Below are positions 55,097-63,722 of a DNA stretch of 64,000 bases, piece after piece. The stretch spans positions 186,001-250,000 of the forward strand of contig NZ_JADWYS010000001.1 in the NCBI RefSeq assembly GCF_015831345.1. Reading direction: 5' to 3'. The DNA comes from Caenimonas aquaedulcis. GTDB taxonomy: Bacteria; Pseudomonadota; Gammaproteobacteria; Burkholderiales; Burkholderiaceae_C. The position numbers and the translations under genes were made by a program. Position 1 is the stretch's first letter. Each line of letters opens with the position of its first letter. Under the pieces are notes generated by a model. The model saw only the letters and a list, made by a program, of their open reading frames with translations. It had not been told where the DNA came from and searched no databases.

Positions 55097-56797
55097 TCAT
55101 GACAGCTCCTGCGGAAAATACTTCACCACGCAGTCCACCGGATTGGGCGCCGCCTGCCCCAGCCCGCAGATCGATGCATCGCGCATCACCTGCGAGAGTT
55201 CCGCCAGCAGCGGGGTGTCCCACTTCGGCTGCTCGATCAGCATCAGCGCCTTCGCCGTCCCGGTGCGGCATGGCGTGCACTGGCCGCAGGATTCGTCGCG
55301 GAAGAAGCGCATCAAATTGCGCGCCGCCGCCGCCGCGGTGTCCTTGTCGGAGAGCACGACGATCGCCGCCGAGCCGATGAAGCAGCCGTAAGGCTGCAGC
55401 GTGTCGAAATCGAGCGGGATGTCGTTCATCGCCGCCGGCAGGATGCCGCCCGACGCGCCGCCGGGCAGGTAGCCATAGAAGGTCTGCCCGTCCAGCATGC
55501 CGCCGCAATATTCGTCGATCAATTCCTGGATGGTGATGCCGGCGGGTGCGAGCTTCACGCCCGGGTTCTTCACGCGGCCCGACACCGAGAAGGAACGCAA
55601 GCCCTTGCGGCCATGGCGGCCGTGTGAGCTGAAGGACTCGGGGCCTTTCTCGACCAGGTCGCGCACCCAGTAGAGCGTCTCGAAGTTGTGCTCCAGCGTC
55701 GGTCGGCCGAAGAGGCCCACTTGCGCCACGTAGGGCGGGCGCAGGCGGGGCATGCCGCGCTTGCCCTCGATCGATTCGATCATCGCGGACTCTTCGCCGC
55801 AGATGTACGCGCCCGCGCCGCGGCGCAGCTCGATCGCCGGCATGTCCTTCAGGGCGGGGTCGGCTTTCAATGCGGCGATCTCGCGCTCCAGCACCGCGCG
55901 GCAGCCGTGGTATTCGTCGCGCAGGTAAACGTAGATCGCGGCGATGCCCACCGCCCACGCGGCGACGAGCATGCCCTCGAGGAAACGGTGCGGGTCTTTC
56001 TCGAGGTACACGCGGTCCTTGAAGGTGCCGGGCTCGCCTTCGTCGATGTTCACGGCCATGAGGCGCGGCGCGGGTTCGGCGCGCACGATCTTCCATTTGC
56101 GGCCGGCCGGGAAGCCCGCGCCGCCCAGGCCGCGCAGGCCGGAGGCTTCCATCACGGCGATCACCGAGTCGACATCGCGCTGGCCCGACAGGCATTCGCC
56201 CAGCAGCTTGTAGCCGCCGTCGGCGACATAGGCATCCAGGCCGATGTACGGTTCGGGTTCGTGCGTGGCAACGCCCGCATTCACGGTCGCGACCACTTTC
56301 TCCGCCGTCGCGTTCGGCACGGGCTTGTGGCCGACGACGCAGGCGGGCGCCTGTTCGCAGCGGCCGATGCAGGGCGCGTGCAACACGCGCACGTCGCGCC
56401 CCAGCATCGCGGGCAGGCGGTCCAGCAAATCCTGCGCGCCGGCCATCTCGCACGACAGGCCGTCGCACACGCGCACCGTCAGTGCCTGCGGCGCATCCTC
56501 TCCTTCCTTGACGATGTCGAAATGGTGATAGAAGGACGCGACCTCGTACACCTCCGTCTGCGCGAGGTCCATCTCCTCCGCCAACGCCGCGAGGTGGTCC
56601 GACGACAGGCAGCGGTAGCGGTCCTGGATGCGGTGCAGGTGCTCGATCAGCAGGTCCCGCTGGCGGGACGCGCTGCCGAGCAGCTCGCGCACCTCGGCGA
56701 CGGCCTGCGCGCTCGCGCGGCGGCCTTTCGGGCCGCGGCGCTTGCGTTCGCGCACTTCTTCGCGGGATGGCGCGATGGGGATGACTTTCTTCAACAA
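55097..56797 (-). CDS. FdsG-FdsB fusion, electron-transfer subunit of NAD-dependent formate dehydrogenase
   Basis: A 566-residue fusion. Residues about 15-170 are a NuoE/FdsG thioredoxin-like 2Fe-2S domain (VRVCDGLSCEMAG; HAPCIGRCEQAP). From about 185 comes a NuoF/FdsB domain with the FMN/NADH loop GLRGLGGAGFPAGRKW, IDEGEPGTFKDR, GAGAYICGEESAMIESIEG and the 4Fe-4S motif ESCGQCTPCRTG. It moves electrons from FdsA clusters to NAD+. The start is a TTG (TTG-TTG-AAG) with GAAGGAAGG upstream; no suitable ATG exists. 24 bp after the acyl-CoA synthetase stop. Confidence 0.93.
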   Translation of the reverse strand: MLKKVIPIAPSREEVRERKRRGPKGRRASAQAVAEVRELLGSASRQRDLLIEHLHRIQDRYRCLSSDHLAALAEEMDLAQTEVYEVASFYHHFDIVKEGEDAPQALTVRVCDGLSCEMAGAQDLLDRLPAMLGRDVRVLHAPCIGRCEQAPACVVGHKPVPNATAEKVVATVNAGVATHEPEPYIGLDAYVADGGYKLLGECLSGQRDVDSVIAVMEASGLRGLGGAGFPAGRKWKIVRAEPAPRLMAVNIDEGEPGTFKDRVYLEKDPHRFLEGMLVAAWAVGIAAIYVYLRDEYHGCRAVLEREIAALKADPALKDMPAIELRRGAGAYICGEESAMIESIEGKRGMPRLRPPYVAQVGLFGRPTLEHNFETLYWVRDLVEKGPESFSSHGRHGRKGLRSFSVSGRVKNPGVKLAPAGITIQELIDEYCGGMLDGQTFYGYLPGGASGGILPAAMNDIPLDFDTLQPYGCFIGSAAIVVLSDKDTAAAAARNLMRFFRDESCGQCTPCRTGTAKALMLIEQPKWDTPLLAELSQVMRDASICGLGQAAPNPVDCVVKYFPQELS

Positions 56798-56821
56798 AAC
56801 GTCGCGCCTTCCTTCAGGAGC

Positions 56822-58954
56822 TCAGAGCAGGCCGGCGGAGCGGGCCCACTGGTACTTCGCGCCGAGCACTTCCACCGGCAGCTCGGTGGAATACGCATAG
56901 GCCGGGATGCCGTTTTCGTACAGGTACTGCGCGGCTTCCTCGACTTCCACGTCGCCCGCCAGCGAGGCGACCACGGGCTTGACCTTCCCCTTGGCCTTCA
57001 TCTCGTTGACGATCTGCACCATGTTCTTCGCGAACACCATGGGCGGCGTGACGATGGTGTGCCAGTAGCCCAGGATGAGCGCGTGCACGCGGTCGTCTTC
57101 CAGGCCGAGCTTCACCGTGTTCACGTAGGTGATGGGCGGCTCGCCGCCGGTGATGTCCACCGGGTTGCCGGCCGCGCCGAAGGGCGGGATGAACTTGCGG
57201 AACGCCGCGTCCAGGTCGTCGGGCATGGGCTTGAGCAGCTTGAGGCCGTTGTCCACGCAGGCGTCCGACAGGAGCACGCCCGAGCCGCCGGCGCCGGTGA
57301 TGATCACCACGTTCTCGCCCTTGGGCGTCGGCAGGATGGGCACGCCGCGCGAGAGCTCCAGCATCTGGCGCAGGCTGCGCGCGCGGATCACGCCGGACTG
57401 CTTGAGCACGTCCTCGTAGATCTTGTCCGTGCCGGCCACCGCACCCGTGTGCGAGGCCGCGGCGGCGGCGCCCATCGCCGTGCGGCCGGCCTTGAGCATG
57501 ATGACGGGCTTCTTCTTCGAGACGCGCTTGGCGACCTCGGCGAAGGCGCGGCCGTCCTTCAGGTCTTCCGCGTGCTGCGCGATGACCTTGGTGTTGTCGT
57601 CCTGCTCGAAGAAGAGCAGCAGGTCGTCCTCGTCGATGTCCGACTTGTTGCCCAGGCCGACGATGGCGGAGACGCCCATCTTCGCGGAGCGCGAGAAGCC
57701 GATGATCGCCATGCCGATGCCGCCGGACTGCGAGGAGAGGGCGGTGGAGCCCTTCACGTCGTAGGCCGTGCAGAAGGTCGCGCACAGGTTCGAGGGCGTG
57801 TAGTAGAAGCCGTAGATGTTCGGGCCCATCAGGCGGATGTTGTATTCGCGGCCGATGCGCTGCAGTTCTTCCTGGCCCTCGATGTTGCCCGTCTCGCCGA
57901 AGCCCGAGGGGATCAGCACCGCGCCGGCGATCTTCTTCTCGCCGCATTCCTTGAGCGCGCTCGCGACGAACTTCGCGGGCACCGCGAAGACGGCGGTGTC
58001 GATCTCTCCGGGCACGTCCTTCACGCTCTTGAAGGCCTTGATGCCCATCACTTCCGCGTCCTTGGGGTTGATCGGGTAGATCTGGCCCTTGTAACCGCCG
58101 TTGATGAGGTTCTTCATCACCGAGTTGCCGATCTTGCCGGCCTCGTTCGACGCACCGACCACCGCGATCGCCTTGGGCTTCATGATGCGGTTCATCGAGG
58201 TGACGACGTCCTTCTCGGAGGGGCGATAGCGCGGCGCCTTCGGCGTGAAGTTCACCACGATGCGCACGTCGGCGGCTATCGCGCCTTCCTCGCTCGCGAA
58301 CACGGGGTTCAGGTCCATCTCGGAGATTTCCGGGAAGTCGGACACGAGCTGCGACACGCCGACGATCACGTCCTGCAGGGCCGCGCGGTTGACGGGCTTG
58401 CCGCCGCGCACGCCCTTGAGCATTTCAGCGGCCTGGATGCCGTCGAGCATGGACGCGGCGTCTTCCTTCGTCGCGGGGGCGAGGCGGAAGGTCACGTCCT
58501 TCAGCACCTCGACCAGCACGCCGCCCAGCCCGAAGGCCACGAGCTTGCCGAAGCTGTCGTCGGAGATCGCGCCGACGATCACCTCGGTGCCGCCCTTGAT
58601 CATCTGCTGCACCTGCACGCCCAGGATGTTCGCGTCGGCCTTGTACTTCTTCGCGTTGGCGAGGATGGTGTCGTAGGCCTTGGACGCCTCGTCCGCGCTC
58701 TTCACGCCGACGATCACGCCGCCGGCTTCCGTCTTGTGCAGGATGTCAGGCGAGACGATCTTCATCACAACGGGGAAGCCCATGGAGCCGGCGAGCTTGG
58801 AAGCTTCGGCAGCGCTGGTGACGACGCCTTCGCCCGGGACCTTGATGCCGTAGGCATCGCAGATTTCCTTTCCTTCGGGAGCGGTCAGCGAATCGCGGCC
58901 GGACGCCTTGACGGCGTCGAGGATCTTGCGGACCTTTGCTTTGTCGATTGCCAT
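56822..58954 (-). CDS. NDP-forming acyl-CoA synthetase (ATP-grasp first, CoA-binding second)
   Basis: A 710-residue protein of the ADP-forming acetyl-CoA synthetase superfamily with subdomains in the order ATP-grasp (about 15-235: GFPVVMKIVSPDILHKTEAGGVIVGV), CoA-binding (about 255-350: KAIAVVGASNEAGKIGNSVMKNL) and succinyl-CoA-ligase-like parts (SSQSGGIGMAIIG; the phospho-His in AASHTGAVAGTD). It would make an acyl-CoA from an acid with ATP. Between frc and fds genes it may make oxalyl-CoA or formyl-CoA to prime the pathway; that is inference. 10 bp after frc. Confidence 0.9.
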   Translation of the reverse strand: MAIDKAKVRKILDAVKASGRDSLTAPEGKEICDAYGIKVPGEGVVTSAAEASKLAGSMGFPVVMKIVSPDILHKTEAGGVIVGVKSADEASKAYDTILANAKKYKADANILGVQVQQMIKGGTEVIVGAISDDSFGKLVAFGLGGVLVEVLKDVTFRLAPATKEDAASMLDGIQAAEMLKGVRGGKPVNRAALQDVIVGVSQLVSDFPEISEMDLNPVFASEEGAIAADVRIVVNFTPKAPRYRPSEKDVVTSMNRIMKPKAIAVVGASNEAGKIGNSVMKNLINGGYKGQIYPINPKDAEVMGIKAFKSVKDVPGEIDTAVFAVPAKFVASALKECGEKKIAGAVLIPSGFGETGNIEGQEELQRIGREYNIRLMGPNIYGFYYTPSNLCATFCTAYDVKGSTALSSQSGGIGMAIIGFSRSAKMGVSAIVGLGNKSDIDEDDLLLFFEQDDNTKVIAQHAEDLKDGRAFAEVAKRVSKKKPVIMLKAGRTAMGAAAAASHTGAVAGTDKIYEDVLKQSGVIRARSLRQMLELSRGVPILPTPKGENVVIITGAGGSGVLLSDACVDNGLKLLKPMPDDLDAAFRKFIPPFGAAGNPVDITGGEPPITYVNTVKLGLEDDRVHALILGYWHTIVTPPMVFAKNMVQIVNEMKAKGKVKPVVASLAGDVEVEEAAQYLYENGIPAYAYSTELPVEVLGAKYQWARSAGLL

Positions 58955-58964
58955 GTGAAGCTCC

Positions 58965-60212
58965 TTAGATGACTTTGGATTCGCGCAGATCGGCGATCTG
59001 TTCGCGGGAATAACCGAGCTGGGCCAGCACTTCCTCCGTGTGCTCGCCCAGCAGGGGCGAGCGCGTCACTTCGGTGATGCTGTCGGACATCTTGATGGGG
59101 TTGCCCACCGTCAGGTACTTGCCGCGCTTGGGGTGGTCGACTTCGACCACGGTGCCCGTTTCGCGCAGCGACGGTTCCTCGGCGATCTCCTTCATCGAGA
59201 GGATCGGGCCGCAGGGGATGTCGTACTTGTTGAGGATGTCCATCGCCTCGAACTTGTCGTGCTGCTTGGTCCATTCCTCGATGCGCGAGAAGATCGTCTT
59301 CAGGTGCGGCAGGCGCGCCTTGGGCGTCGCGTAGCTGGGGTCGGTGATCCAGCCTTCCTCGCCGATCACCTTGCAGATCGCGCCCCACACCGGCGCCTGC
59401 GTGATGAAGTAGATGTAGGCGTTCGGGTCCGTCTGCCAGCCCTTGCACTTGAGGATCCAGCCCGGCTGGCCGCCGCCCGAGGCGTTGCCCGCGCGCGGCA
59501 CGGCCTCGAGGAATTCCTTGTCGGGGTACTGCGGATACTCTTCGAGCACGTGCTTGCGGTCCAGGCGCTGCTGGTCGCGCAGCTTCACGCGGCACAGGTT
59601 CAGCACGGCGTCCTGCATGGCGGCGAGCACCTTCTGGCCGCGGCCGGTGGTGTTGCGCTGGTAGAGCGCGGCGACGATGCCCAGGGCCAGGTGCAGGCCC
59701 GTGCCGCTGTCGCCGATCTGCGCGCCCGTGACGAGCGGCGGGCCGTCGTCGAAGCCGGTGGTGGAGGCCGCGCCGCCCGCGCACTGCGCGACGTTCTCGT
59801 AGACCTTGCAGTCCTCGTACGGCCCGGGGCCGAAGCCCTTGACGGACGCCATGATCATGCGCGGGTTCAGCTCCTGGATGCGCTCCCACGAGAAGCCCAT
59901 GCGGTCGAGCGCGCCGGGCGCGAAGTTCTCGACCAGCACGTCGCATTCCTTCACCAGGCGCTCCAGCACTTCCTTGCCCTTTGGGTCCTTGGTGTTGATC
60001 GTGATGGAGCGCTTGTTGTGGTTGAGCATCGTGAAGTAGAGGCTGTCCACGCCGTCGATGTCGCGCAGCTGGCCGCGCGTCGCGTCGCCTTCGCCCGCCT
60101 TCTCCACCTTGATCACGTCCGCGCCGAACCACGCGAGCAGCTGGGTGCAGGTGGGGCCGGATTGCACGTGCGTGAAATCGAGGATCTTGACGCCGTCCAG
60201 GGCTTTGCTCAT
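58965..60212 (-). CDS. frc: Formyl-CoA:oxalate CoA-transferase
   Basis: A 415-residue class III CoA transferase very like Frc: [33 protein letters not shown] in sections, [34 protein letters not shown], the catalytic Asp in the Gly-rich stretch [23 protein letters not shown], and the Frc glycine loop [11 protein letters not shown]. It swaps CoA from formyl-CoA to oxalate, giving oxalyl-CoA for Oxc and free formate for the Fds complex. 35 bp after oxc. Confidence 0.94.
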   Translation of the reverse strand: MSKALDGVKILDFTHVQSGPTCTQLLAWFGADVIKVEKAGEGDATRGQLRDIDGVDSLYFTMLNHNKRSITINTKDPKGKEVLERLVKECDVLVENFAPGALDRMGFSWERIQELNPRMIMASVKGFGPGPYEDCKVYENVAQCAGGAASTTGFDDGPPLVTGAQIGDSGTGLHLALGIVAALYQRNTTGRGQKVLAAMQDAVLNLCRVKLRDQQRLDRKHVLEEYPQYPDKEFLEAVPRAGNASGGGQPGWILKCKGWQTDPNAYIYFITQAPVWGAICKVIGEEGWITDPSYATPKARLPHLKTIFSRIEEWTKQHDKFEAMDILNKYDIPCGPILSMKEIAEEPSLRETGTVVEVDHPKRGKYLTVGNPIKMSDSITEVTRSPLLGEHTEEVLAQLGYSREQIADLRESKVI

Positions 60213-60247
60213 GGCTTGTTCTCTCTCTTCAAAGTTTCAAAAACCGG

Positions 60248-61972
60248 TTACTTCTTCTTCGCGTTCGGGTTCAGGCTGGTGATGCGTCCGCTCTCGGTGC
60301 CCGCCGTCTCGTCGATGATGGCATTGATCAGGGTCGGCTTGCCGGAAGACACCGCCTCGTCCAGCGCCTTCTTCAGCTCGGCCGTGGTCTTCGCGTAGAC
60401 GCCCGTGCCGCCGAACGCCTGCATCAGCATCTCGTAGCGCGCGTCCTTCACGAAGACCGTGGGCGCGACGTCCTTGCCGCCGCTCGCGTTCTGGTCGGTG
60501 CCCTTGTAGACGCCGTTGTTGTTCATCACCACCACGCACACCGGCAGGTTGTAGCGGCAGATCGTCTCGACTTCCATGCCCGAGAACCCGAAGGCGCTGT
60601 CGCCGCACACGGCGATCACCGGCTTGCCCGTCTCGACGGCAGCGGCGACGGCGAAGCCCATGCCGATGCCCATGATGCCCCAGGTGCCGACATCGAGGCG
60701 CTTGCGCGGCTCGTACATGTCCACGATGCTGCGCGTGAAGTCGAGCGCGTTGGCGCCTTCGTTGACGAGGACCGCGTCGGGACGCTCCTTGATCTTGTTG
60801 CGCACGACGTTGAGCGCGCTGTGGAAGTTCATGGGCGAAGGATCCTTCGCCAGCGTCTCGGCCATCTTGGTGAGGTTCTTGTCCTTGCGCTCGGAGATCG
60901 CGCTGGTCCACTCGGCCGGCGGCTTGGCCCACGAGGAGCCGATCGCCGCGTTCAGTGCCGCGACGCAGGAGCCGATGTCGCCGATCACCGGCGCCGCGAT
61001 CGCGACGTTGCTGTCGGCTTCCGTCGGCGAGATATCCACCTGGATGAACTGCTGGCCGCCACCGTCCTTGCCCGACGCGCCGCCCCAGGTCTTGCCCTTG
61101 CCGTGCGACAGCAGCCAGTTCAGGCGCGCACCGACGAGCATCACGACGTCGGCTTCGGCGAGCACATAGGACCGCGCGGCGGAAGCCGACTGCGCATGGT
61201 TGTCGGGCAGCAGGCCTTTGGCCATCGACATCGGCAGGTAGGGGATGCCGGTTTTCTCGACGAGCGCCTTGATGTCCGCGTCGGCCTGCGCGTAGGCCGC
61301 GCCCTTGCCCAGGAGGATGAGGGGCTTTTTCGCGCCCTTGAGCAGGTCCACGGCGCGCTTGACGGCATCCGGCGCGGGGATCTGCTTCGGCGCGGCATCG
61401 ACCACCTTGATCAGCGACTTCTTGCCCGCGGCCGCATCGATGGTTTGCGCGAAGAGTTTCGCCGGCAGGTCGAGGTACACGCCGCCCGGGCGTCCGGAAA
61501 CGGCGGAGCGGATGGCGCGCGCGATGCCGACGCCGATGTCTTCGGCATGCAGCACGCGGAAGGCCGCCTTGCACAGCGGCTTCGCGATGGCGAGCTGGTC
61601 CATCTCTTCGTAGTCGCCTTGCTGCAGGTCGACGATTTCGCGTTCCGAGGAGCCGCTGATGAGGATCATCGGGAAGCAGTTGGTCGTGGCATTCGCGAGC
61701 GCGGTGAGGCCGTTCAGGAAACCGGGTGCCGACACGGTGAAGCAGATGCCGGGCTTTTGCGTGAGGAAGCCCGCGGCCGCGGCGGCGTTGCCCGCATGCT
61801 GTTCGTGCCGGAAGGCGATCACGCGCATGCCTTCGCCTTGCGCCATGCGCAGGAAGTCGGTGATCGGGATGCCCGGGAGGCAGTAGATGGTGTCCAGCCC
61901 GTTGAGCTTCAGCGCGTCGATGACGAGGTGAAAGCCGTCGGTCGTGGCCTGCGATTGGGTTTCTGTCGTCAT
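60248..61972 (-). CDS. oxc: Oxalyl-CoA decarboxylase
   Basis: A 574-residue TPP enzyme. Start chosen at ATG 61972 ([21 protein letters not shown]), the position where known Oxc proteins begin; an extra 30 upstream residues are not family-like and would run to within 3 bp of the Crp-type site. [25 protein letters not shown] is the Oxc start, [21 protein letters not shown] the CoA/ADP region, and [22 protein letters not shown] with MNNNGVYKG the TPP-Mg site. It turns oxalyl-CoA into formyl-CoA and CO2. First gene of the oxc-frc-acs-fdsGB-fdsA line. Confidence 0.95.
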   Translation of the reverse strand: MTTETQSQATTDGFHLVIDALKLNGLDTIYCLPGIPITDFLRMAQGEGMRVIAFRHEQHAGNAAAAAGFLTQKPGICFTVSAPGFLNGLTALANATTNCFPMILISGSSEREIVDLQQGDYEEMDQLAIAKPLCKAAFRVLHAEDIGVGIARAIRSAVSGRPGGVYLDLPAKLFAQTIDAAAGKKSLIKVVDAAPKQIPAPDAVKRAVDLLKGAKKPLILLGKGAAYAQADADIKALVEKTGIPYLPMSMAKGLLPDNHAQSASAARSYVLAEADVVMLVGARLNWLLSHGKGKTWGGASGKDGGGQQFIQVDISPTEADSNVAIAAPVIGDIGSCVAALNAAIGSSWAKPPAEWTSAISERKDKNLTKMAETLAKDPSPMNFHSALNVVRNKIKERPDAVLVNEGANALDFTRSIVDMYEPRKRLDVGTWGIMGIGMGFAVAAAVETGKPVIAVCGDSAFGFSGMEVETICRYNLPVCVVVMNNNGVYKGTDQNASGGKDVAPTVFVKDARYEMLMQAFGGTGVYAKTTAELKKALDEAVSSGKPTLINAIIDETAGTESGRITSLNPNAKKK

Positions 61973-62064
61973 GTCTTCAGGTCCTGCGGGTGCCGTCTCC
62001 CGCCCCGTGCGGAAGGCCTGCTCACCCCTGCGCGGTATCATAGGAAACGCCTTGCGCGGCACTC

Positions 62065-62078
62065 TTGACCGGGGTCAA
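62065..62078. promoter_or_regulatory. Crp/Fnr-type operator TTGACC-GG-GGTCAA
   Basis: A perfect 14-bp palindrome of the form TTGAC-N4-GTCAA in the 162-bp divergent spacer between oxc and the Crp/Fnr regulator gene. The half-site fits the FNR/DNR-type TTGA-N6-TCAA pattern. It is 93 bp from the oxc ATG, a typical activation distance. Confidence 0.7.
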
Positions 62079-62134
62079 TTTTCACCAATCCACCCGGCGC
62101 GCGGCGGGCACCCCGGCACCGAACTTTCCCCTGC

Positions 62135-62743
62135 ATGTCATCCGTCGACAACCATCCCGAAAGAAACGTCATCCGCGTCCAGCTGGCGCACAACGTCGTC
62201 CTCAAGGGGATGACCGCGGCCCAGACGATGGAGCTGGAAACGCATCTCGCGGTGCTGGACGTGCAAAAAGGCGAGAACCTGCTCAACCAGGGCGTGCACG
62301 AAATGGAGCAGTACTTCATCCTGGACGGCGTGCTCAAACGTGTGGTCACGAACCAGGAAGGCAAGGAGATGATCCTGCGCTTCACGGACGAAGGCGATTT
62401 CGAGACGAGCTACGCCGCGTGGCGCCTGGGCACGCCGACGCCGTACAGCATCGTGAGCGTGACGAAGGCGAGGGTGGCGAAGCTGCCGATGCGCGAGTGG
62501 GTGGGCTTCCTGGAGCGCCACCCCGGATTGAAGCAATCCTTCGAGTATTACGTGATGCAGGAAATGAGCGAAATCATGGCGCACACGATTACGCTGCACC
62601 TGCTGGATGCGCCGGGACGCGTGAAGCGTTTCCAGCGCAAGCACCCTGAGCTGTTCGACCGGGTGCCCAAGAAGGAATTGGCGACCTACCTGAATCTCTC
62701 CGCGGAGACGCTGAGCCGGTTGAAGCAGCGGGGGAAGATTTAG
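62135..62743 (+). CDS. Crp/Fnr-family transcriptional regulator
   Basis: A 202-residue regulator: cNMP-like beta roll (VQKGENLLNQGVHEMEQYFILDGVLKRV), a dimer helix, and a C-terminal Crp-type helix-turn-helix (PKKELATYLNLSAETLSRLKQRGKI). It lacks the N-terminal cysteines of FNR, so oxygen sensing through Fe-S is not expected; the cAMP-binding Arg-Ser pair is also not evident. Divergent from oxc, with a perfect palindrome between, so it is the probable regulator of the oxalate genes. Confidence 0.9.
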   Translation: MSSVDNHPERNVIRVQLAHNVVLKGMTAAQTMELETHLAVLDVQKGENLLNQGVHEMEQYFILDGVLKRVVTNQEGKEMILRFTDEGDFETSYAAWRLGTPTPYSIVSVTKARVAKLPMREWVGFLERHPGLKQSFEYYVMQEMSEIMAHTITLHLLDAPGRVKRFQRKHPELFDRVPKKELATYLNLSAETLSRLKQRGKI

Positions 62744-62750
62744 GGGGCAA

Positions 62751-62858
62751 GGACGCAGAATTCGCAGAAGTTACGCAGAATGAAGACAAGAAGAATTCAA
62801 AATTTCATTTGATTTTTTCTTGTATTTCTTCTGCGTAACTTCTGCGAATTCTGCGTCC
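62751..62858. repeat. Palindromic intergenic repeat, copy 2
   Basis: 30-bp perfect inverted arms (62751-62780 and 62829-62858) identical to those of copy 1, with an AT-rich centre that matches copy 1 when one of them is reversed. It occupies almost all of the gap between the convergent Crp-type and kinase-like genes and may end both transcripts. Confidence 0.9.
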
Positions 62859-62868
62859 GGTATCAAAA

Positions 62869-63702
62869 TCAAGTCTTCGCATGTGCAAACCGCCGCGTCA
62901 CCGCCATGATCCGCAGCTGGTTGTCTACATTGCCCGCGCCCGCGACCGCGCTGGCCACCCGCGCGGTTTCCGACCGCTCCGCGTCGTTCAGCACGATGCC
63001 CTGCAGCACCACCTTCCCCTGCGACGAATCGACTTCGATGTTCACCTCGCGCGTCGATTCGTTGTCGCGCAGCGCCGCGCGGATCGCGGAATTGAGCGCC
63101 AGGCTTTGCAGCTTCGCGCGTGAGGCTTCGGTTTCCGCAAATTCCGGGCGGCCGGCCAGGTGCAGGATCTGCGCGGCGCAGCTTTCCACCGTCACGCGAT
63201 CGGTGTTGAGCACCAGGTCGTAGAGGAGGGGGTCGCCCCAGGTCACGCCGAAGCGGTCGTGCATGCGGGTGGCATGGGCGTCGTCGCTGCGGCGCACCTC
63301 GGCCTGCGCGAAGTCGCGGTCGTCCGTGCCGAGATGCTCCATCAGCCAGTCCACCCGCTTGTCGAAGGATCGCGTGATGCGCACCGTGACGACGTGCGGC
63401 ACGTCGCGCAGCAGGCAGGTCGCGCCCCAGCCGCGCAGCACCACGTTGCCGCGGCCCGCGAGTGCATAGACTTCCTTGGCCGTGTACACCGCTTCGGTGT
63501 CGTGGTCGCTCTTGAGCCGCTCCATGAGGCCGGCCTTGCCCTCCCGCAGGCGGCTGATCAGGCTGGTGGATACCTGCATGCGCCCGGCGACGCCTTCCAG
63601 CACCTCGTGCCGCAGCACCTCGAGCTGCGACACGCGGCCGAGCTCGATGGCGACGTCCTTCGCGAGCGAGCCCATTTCCTGGGTGAGGGCGATGACGGGC
63701 AT
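62869..63702 (-). CDS. Cytidylate kinase-like protein with C-terminal BON domain
   Basis: A 277-residue protein. The N-terminal part (about 1-195) follows the cytidylate-kinase-like family (VIALTQEMGSLAKDVAIELG; VVLRGWGATCLLRD; RITRSFDKRVDWL), which has the fold but not the normal GxxGxGK loop. Residues about 205-270 form a BON domain (REVNIEVDSSQGKVVLQGIVLNDAERSETARVASAVAGAGNV in pieces), usually periplasmic or lipid-binding, yet no signal peptide is present. It starts 20 bp after the TctA stop with GAGGAG before the ATG. Function unknown. Confidence 0.85.
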   Translation of the reverse strand: MPVIALTQEMGSLAKDVAIELGRVSQLEVLRHEVLEGVAGRMQVSTSLISRLREGKAGLMERLKSDHDTEAVYTAKEVYALAGRGNVVLRGWGATCLLRDVPHVVTVRITRSFDKRVDWLMEHLGTDDRDFAQAEVRRSDDAHATRMHDRFGVTWGDPLLYDLVLNTDRVTVESCAAQILHLAGRPEFAETEASRAKLQSLALNSAIRAALRDNESTREVNIEVDSSQGKVVLQGIVLNDAERSETARVASAVAGAGNVDNQLRIMAVTRRFAHAKT

Positions 63703-63722
63703 GGCGTGCTCCTCGGTTCAGG

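Noticed and set aside
54973..62858. The inverted palindromic repeats as ends of a composite transposon
   Set aside because: No transposase, no target-site duplication seen, and each copy is itself a full palindrome as in intergenic repeat families; fdsA, part of the pathway, lies outside.
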